Shown here in pieces: positions 6,334 to 8,353 of a DNA stretch of 8,353 nucleotides. Origin of the DNA: JBDRHL01 sp043816955 (GTDB lineage Bacteria > Planctomycetota > Phycisphaerae > Sedimentisphaerales > CAYZTY01); assembly GCA_043816955.1 (NCBI GenBank), contig JBDRHL010000238.1:1-8353 (forward strand). Direction: 5' to 3'. Positions within the stretch are counted from its first letter, which is position 1. Every line of letters begins with the position of its first letter. The notes under the pieces are model-generated. The model did no database searches and was not told the origin of the DNA. It saw only the letters and a list, made by a program, of their open reading frames with translations. Made by a program: the position numbers and the translations under genes.

Positions 6334-6362
6334 TTGAAGGATGAAGTCTTTTATGTTATTAT
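6334..6362 (+). promoter_or_regulatory. Sigma-70-type promoter for the subtilase-like gene
   Basis: TTGAAG (6334-6339) and TATTAT (6357-6362) are separated by exactly 17 bases. They match the -35 consensus at four of six positions and the -10 consensus at five of six. Transcription would begin near 6369-6371, just before the hairpin at 6373-6397 and about 50 bases upstream of the ATG. A GACTT/AAGTC inverted repeat (6331-6335 with 6344-6348) straddles the -35 box and could be an operator. Planctomycete promoters can deviate from this consensus, so the call is moderate. Confidence 0.45.
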
Positions 6363-6372
6363 TTAATTATAT

Positions 6373-6397
6373 CTCAGTCTCGCAGTTGAGACTGCAG
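6373..6397 (+). promoter_or_regulatory. 5'-proximal hairpin in the subtilase mRNA leader
   Basis: CAGTCTC (6375-6381) and GAGACTG (6388-6394) form a perfect 7-bp stem with loop GCAGTT. CT at 6373-6374 and AG at 6396-6397 can extend it past one bulged C. With the predicted start site it lies at the very 5' end of the mRNA, about 24 bases before the ATG, where such stems often protect transcripts from decay. As DNA it could equally be a dyad operator just downstream of the promoter. Confidence 0.45.
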
Positions 6398-6420
6398 AGG
6401 AAGAAAGAGGAAGAAGTTTG

Positions 6421-8193
6421 ATGTTTTTGAGGCTATTATCGGTATCTTGCAGAACCGGGGCTGATGGCCGGCAAAGCGGCGTGCTGAAAGCTGCGCTCGT
6501 ATCTGTCCTTCTGTTGACAGGTCTCATAACTACCGGCTTTGCAGAGCAAAATCAAAAAACAGAGCCCGGCCTGTTTGAGTATACCGGCACATATCAATTA
6601 CGCCGGATAGACCCCAACCTGACAGGATCAGGCATCAGATTTGCAGTGATATCGAGAAGTATGACATATGTGGATGGGTACCCTCAGAATGACTACCGAC
6701 CTCACACTGATCACCAATCCTTCGATGGCAGTAATGTCACCTTCCACGACGATGGCCGGTTGAGTTCGGGGGTTTCCGCGCATTGTACCGCGGTGCTATC
6801 TATACTTATCGGTGATGATGCGAACGCCTCTTACCCTGAACTGGGGCGATTTTACTACGAGGGGGCGGCACCCGATTCTCAGGTAGATGTTTACGAGTTC
6901 TGGCATTTCGCCGCCAATAACATCTACAGCGCTTTATCCCCCGGGGCAGATATAATAACAATGAGCATTGGCTGGCAGTTTGAAGATTGGTGGACAAGGG
7001 GCCTTGAGTCAATCGCAGAGCACAGCGGAACTCTGGTCATCGCGGGGATCGGCAATGGAACCAATGCTTACGATTCGGTTCTTTACCCCGGCGCCTGCTC
7101 CAATGTTCTCGGCGTGGGCGTTGTATCTGCCGCAGAGAGTAATAACGTGGAATTGACCCTGCGTCACTTTGGCTTGTCGAGCCCTGCGAACACCAGTTGC
7201 GGACCAACCGATAATCGACGCGCCAAACCCGACATTGTCGCGCCTGGAAACTGCCTTGTCGCTGATACCAACAGTTTCGACAGGTATCGTATTACAGGCA
7301 GTTGGTCCAGTTTTGCTACTCCCGTCGTAGCGGGAACTGCCGCGCTTTTGCTTCAAAAGACCAAGTCCGAGCCTGATCTGGATGAAGCAATAGGAACCGG
7401 ATATCGTAATTGCCTGATTCGAACAGTCCTGATGAACTCGGCAGTGAAGCTTCCTTACTGGCATAAAGGCCAGGTATCCCCTGCAGATGATCATTCCGTG
7501 CCCCTGGATTATGCTCAGGGCGCAGGCGTGCTCAATGCCGTGGGGGCATATGAACAGCTTGTTGCCGGGCGCATGGAACCCGGCCGGGTTCGTGCCCGCG
7601 GCTGGGATAAAAACTGTCTTGATGAAGAAAAGAACCCCCAGAACATCTATAGCTTCAGCGTTAACCAGGAGGATCATAACGGCTTTCTTTGCACAACGCT
7701 TGTATGGAACCGGCACTTCCAGCAGCAATATCCTTTTGCTTCCACAGGCGAGGATGACGATCTGCGCCTTGAGTTGTGGGCAGTTGACATAAACCAGCCT
7801 GAAAATGACATCCTGCTTGATTACAGCGACAGCAACACAGACAACCTTGAGCATATTTATTTTGCTCTTGACCCTAATTACACTGATTACGAAATTGTTG
7901 TTTCATTTGGTTCTGCTGCTGACGCAAATTACACCGAAAAATCTGAGTGCTACGTACTTGCGTGGAACATTGCCCGGCAAAGCGCATATGAACAAATCCT
8001 GTGGTATGATTTTAATTTCGACGGCATTGTCGATGATGCCGATTTTAGCATAATACTTGAAAATGTTGTCGATGCGATGAACGGAAGTGATGACTATCTG
8101 CTTGGCGATATAAATCTGGACGGCCGGATTGACCTGCAGGATATGGAGATCGTCATCTCTGCAAAAGCACTCAAGGCTCAGTGGTATCAATAA
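6421..8193 (+). CDS. Secreted S8 (subtilase)-like protein with C-terminal dockerin-like domain
   Basis: The protein has 590 residues. Residues 1-41 form a long signal peptide: an n-region of about 20, hydrophobic VLKAALVSVLLLTGLITTGFA, then a likely cut before EQNQ. The S8 domain runs from about 67 to 380. H121 (HCTAV), oxyanion N212 (AGIGNG) and S297 (WSSFATPVVAG) are recognisable. The Asp motif that normally reads VIDTG reads VISRS (76-80), so the canonical catalytic Asp is absent; D85 and D91 are nearby substitutes at best. The HGT and GTS glycines are also replaced (HCT, WSS). No inhibitor prodomain is seen. Residues about 390-518 look like a beta-sandwich. Residues 530-541 and 563-574 are two DxNxDG calcium loops, each with Asp at position 12, as in type I dockerins. 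A TTG at 6418 could also start translation; I chose the ATG at 6421, with GAGG at 6407-6410. Tandem stops TAA-TAG end it. The substrate is unknown, and it may be a pseudoprotease. Confidence 0.88.
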   Translation: MFLRLLSVSCRTGADGRQSGVLKAALVSVLLLTGLITTGFAEQNQKTEPGLFEYTGTYQLRRIDPNLTGSGIRFAVISRSMTYVDGYPQNDYRPHTDHQSFDGSNVTFHDDGRLSSGVSAHCTAVLSILIGDDANASYPELGRFYYEGAAPDSQVDVYEFWHFAANNIYSALSPGADIITMSIGWQFEDWWTRGLESIAEHSGTLVIAGIGNGTNAYDSVLYPGACSNVLGVGVVSAAESNNVELTLRHFGLSSPANTSCGPTDNRRAKPDIVAPGNCLVADTNSFDRYRITGSWSSFATPVVAGTAALLLQKTKSEPDLDEAIGTGYRNCLIRTVLMNSAVKLPYWHKGQVSPADDHSVPLDYAQGAGVLNAVGAYEQLVAGRMEPGRVRARGWDKNCLDEEKNPQNIYSFSVNQEDHNGFLCTTLVWNRHFQQQYPFASTGEDDDLRLELWAVDINQPENDILLDYSDSNTDNLEHIYFALDPNYTDYEIVVSFGSAADANYTEKSECYVLAWNIARQSAYEQILWYDFNFDGIVDDADFSIILENVVDAMNGSDDYLLGDINLDGRIDLQDMEIVISAKALKAQWYQ

Positions 8194-8223
8194 TAGCCTG
8201 TTGTAATAGTTCCTTAGCTCGAT

Positions 8224-8350
8224 TTTTGCCATTATGTCGTAAGTGCTTGTTATTACGTTAGTTATGATAACTAGTTTTGGGTGAACGGCTGTGTTCGTAA
8301 CTTCTTGCGAATCAAGCACTTACGTCGCCGCGATCCCAAAAATGGCAAAA
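8224..8350. repeat. Nested inverted repeat downstream of the subtilase-like gene
   Basis: The outer arms TTTTGCCAT (8224-8232) and ATGGCAAAA (8342-8350) are perfect complements. So are the inner 12-base arms CGTAAGTGCTTG (8238-8249) and CAAGCACTTACG (8313-8324). The two pairs are nested with unequal spacers (5 and 17 bases). The 63-base centre contains a third palindrome, TAGTTA-TGA-TAACTA (8259-8273). The long centre argues against a simple terminator. A small non-autonomous mobile repeat, a recombination site or a structured leader of a gene to the right are all possible. Confidence 0.55.
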
Positions 8351-8353
8351 GTC
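8281..8353 (+). other. Possible start of an open frame running off the right edge
   Basis: After an in-frame TAG at 8272-8274, one plus-strand frame stays open to the window end. From GTG at 8281 it reads MNGCVRNFLRIKHLRRRDPK followed by NGKS. The basic segment KHLRRRDPKNGKS looks more protein-like than the other two frames and overlaps the right half of the nested repeat. There is no ribosome binding site before the GTG and too little sequence to judge. I do not assign a function; it may be chance. Confidence 0.15.

Noticed and set aside
7009..7854. Minus-strand open frame of 281 codons
   Set aside because: It is antisense to the subtilase-like gene, whose signal peptide, S8 motifs and dockerin loops lie in one continuous frame on the other strand.
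8224..8350. Integron attC site
   Set aside because: The arms do not carry the expected core-site boxes (RYYYAAC and GTTRRRY) at the ends of the structure.

Overview
The window looks like chromosomal DNA of a planctomycete-type bacterium, most plausibly class Phycisphaerae (Sedimentisphaerales-like). This is an inference. It rests on a secreted S8-type protein that ends in a dockerin-like pair of calcium loops, and on the general protein style. No rRNA or other taxonomic marker is present.

Layout. Positions 1-125 (minus) hold the first 41 codons of an IS110-family transposase that runs off the left edge. Behind it, 126-478 has no convincing protein gene but is rich in perfect inverted repeats. 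These sit where IS110 elements carry their left-end non-coding region, the usual location of the bridge RNA (seekRNA). A long AT-rich palindrome at 366-446 separates this from araD. Positions 479-6193 (minus) are a tight six-gene array, read pyrR - pyrB - pyrC - yacP-like - araB - araD. Positions 6194-6420 are a divergent intergenic region with leader hairpins on the pyr side and a good sigma-70-type promoter plus a 5'-proximal hairpin on the other side. Positions 6421-8193 (plus) encode an exported subtilase-like protein with a C-terminal dockerin-like module. The last 150 bases hold a nested inverted repeat and perhaps the start of another reading frame.

How the genes work together. PyrB (aspartate carbamoyltransferase) and PyrC (class I dihydroorotase) carry out steps 2 and 3 of de novo UMP synthesis. 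PyrR is the uracil phosphoribosyltransferase-fold regulator that commonly heads such operons. A NYN-domain nuclease of the YacP/Rae1 family follows pyrC after a single base. AraB and AraD then turn L-ribulose into D-xylulose 5-phosphate. The 41-base gap before araB and the lack of a visible terminator allow read-through, so pentose catabolism may be tied to pyrimidine synthesis, although araB could have its own promoter. araA is not in the window.

Points most worth attention: the IS110 left end, with interleaved helices that could trap the transposase start codon and a long-range helix that could bound a bridge RNA; the subtilase-like protein, whose Asp motif is lost and whose His and Ser motifs are altered; and the nested repeat at the right edge.
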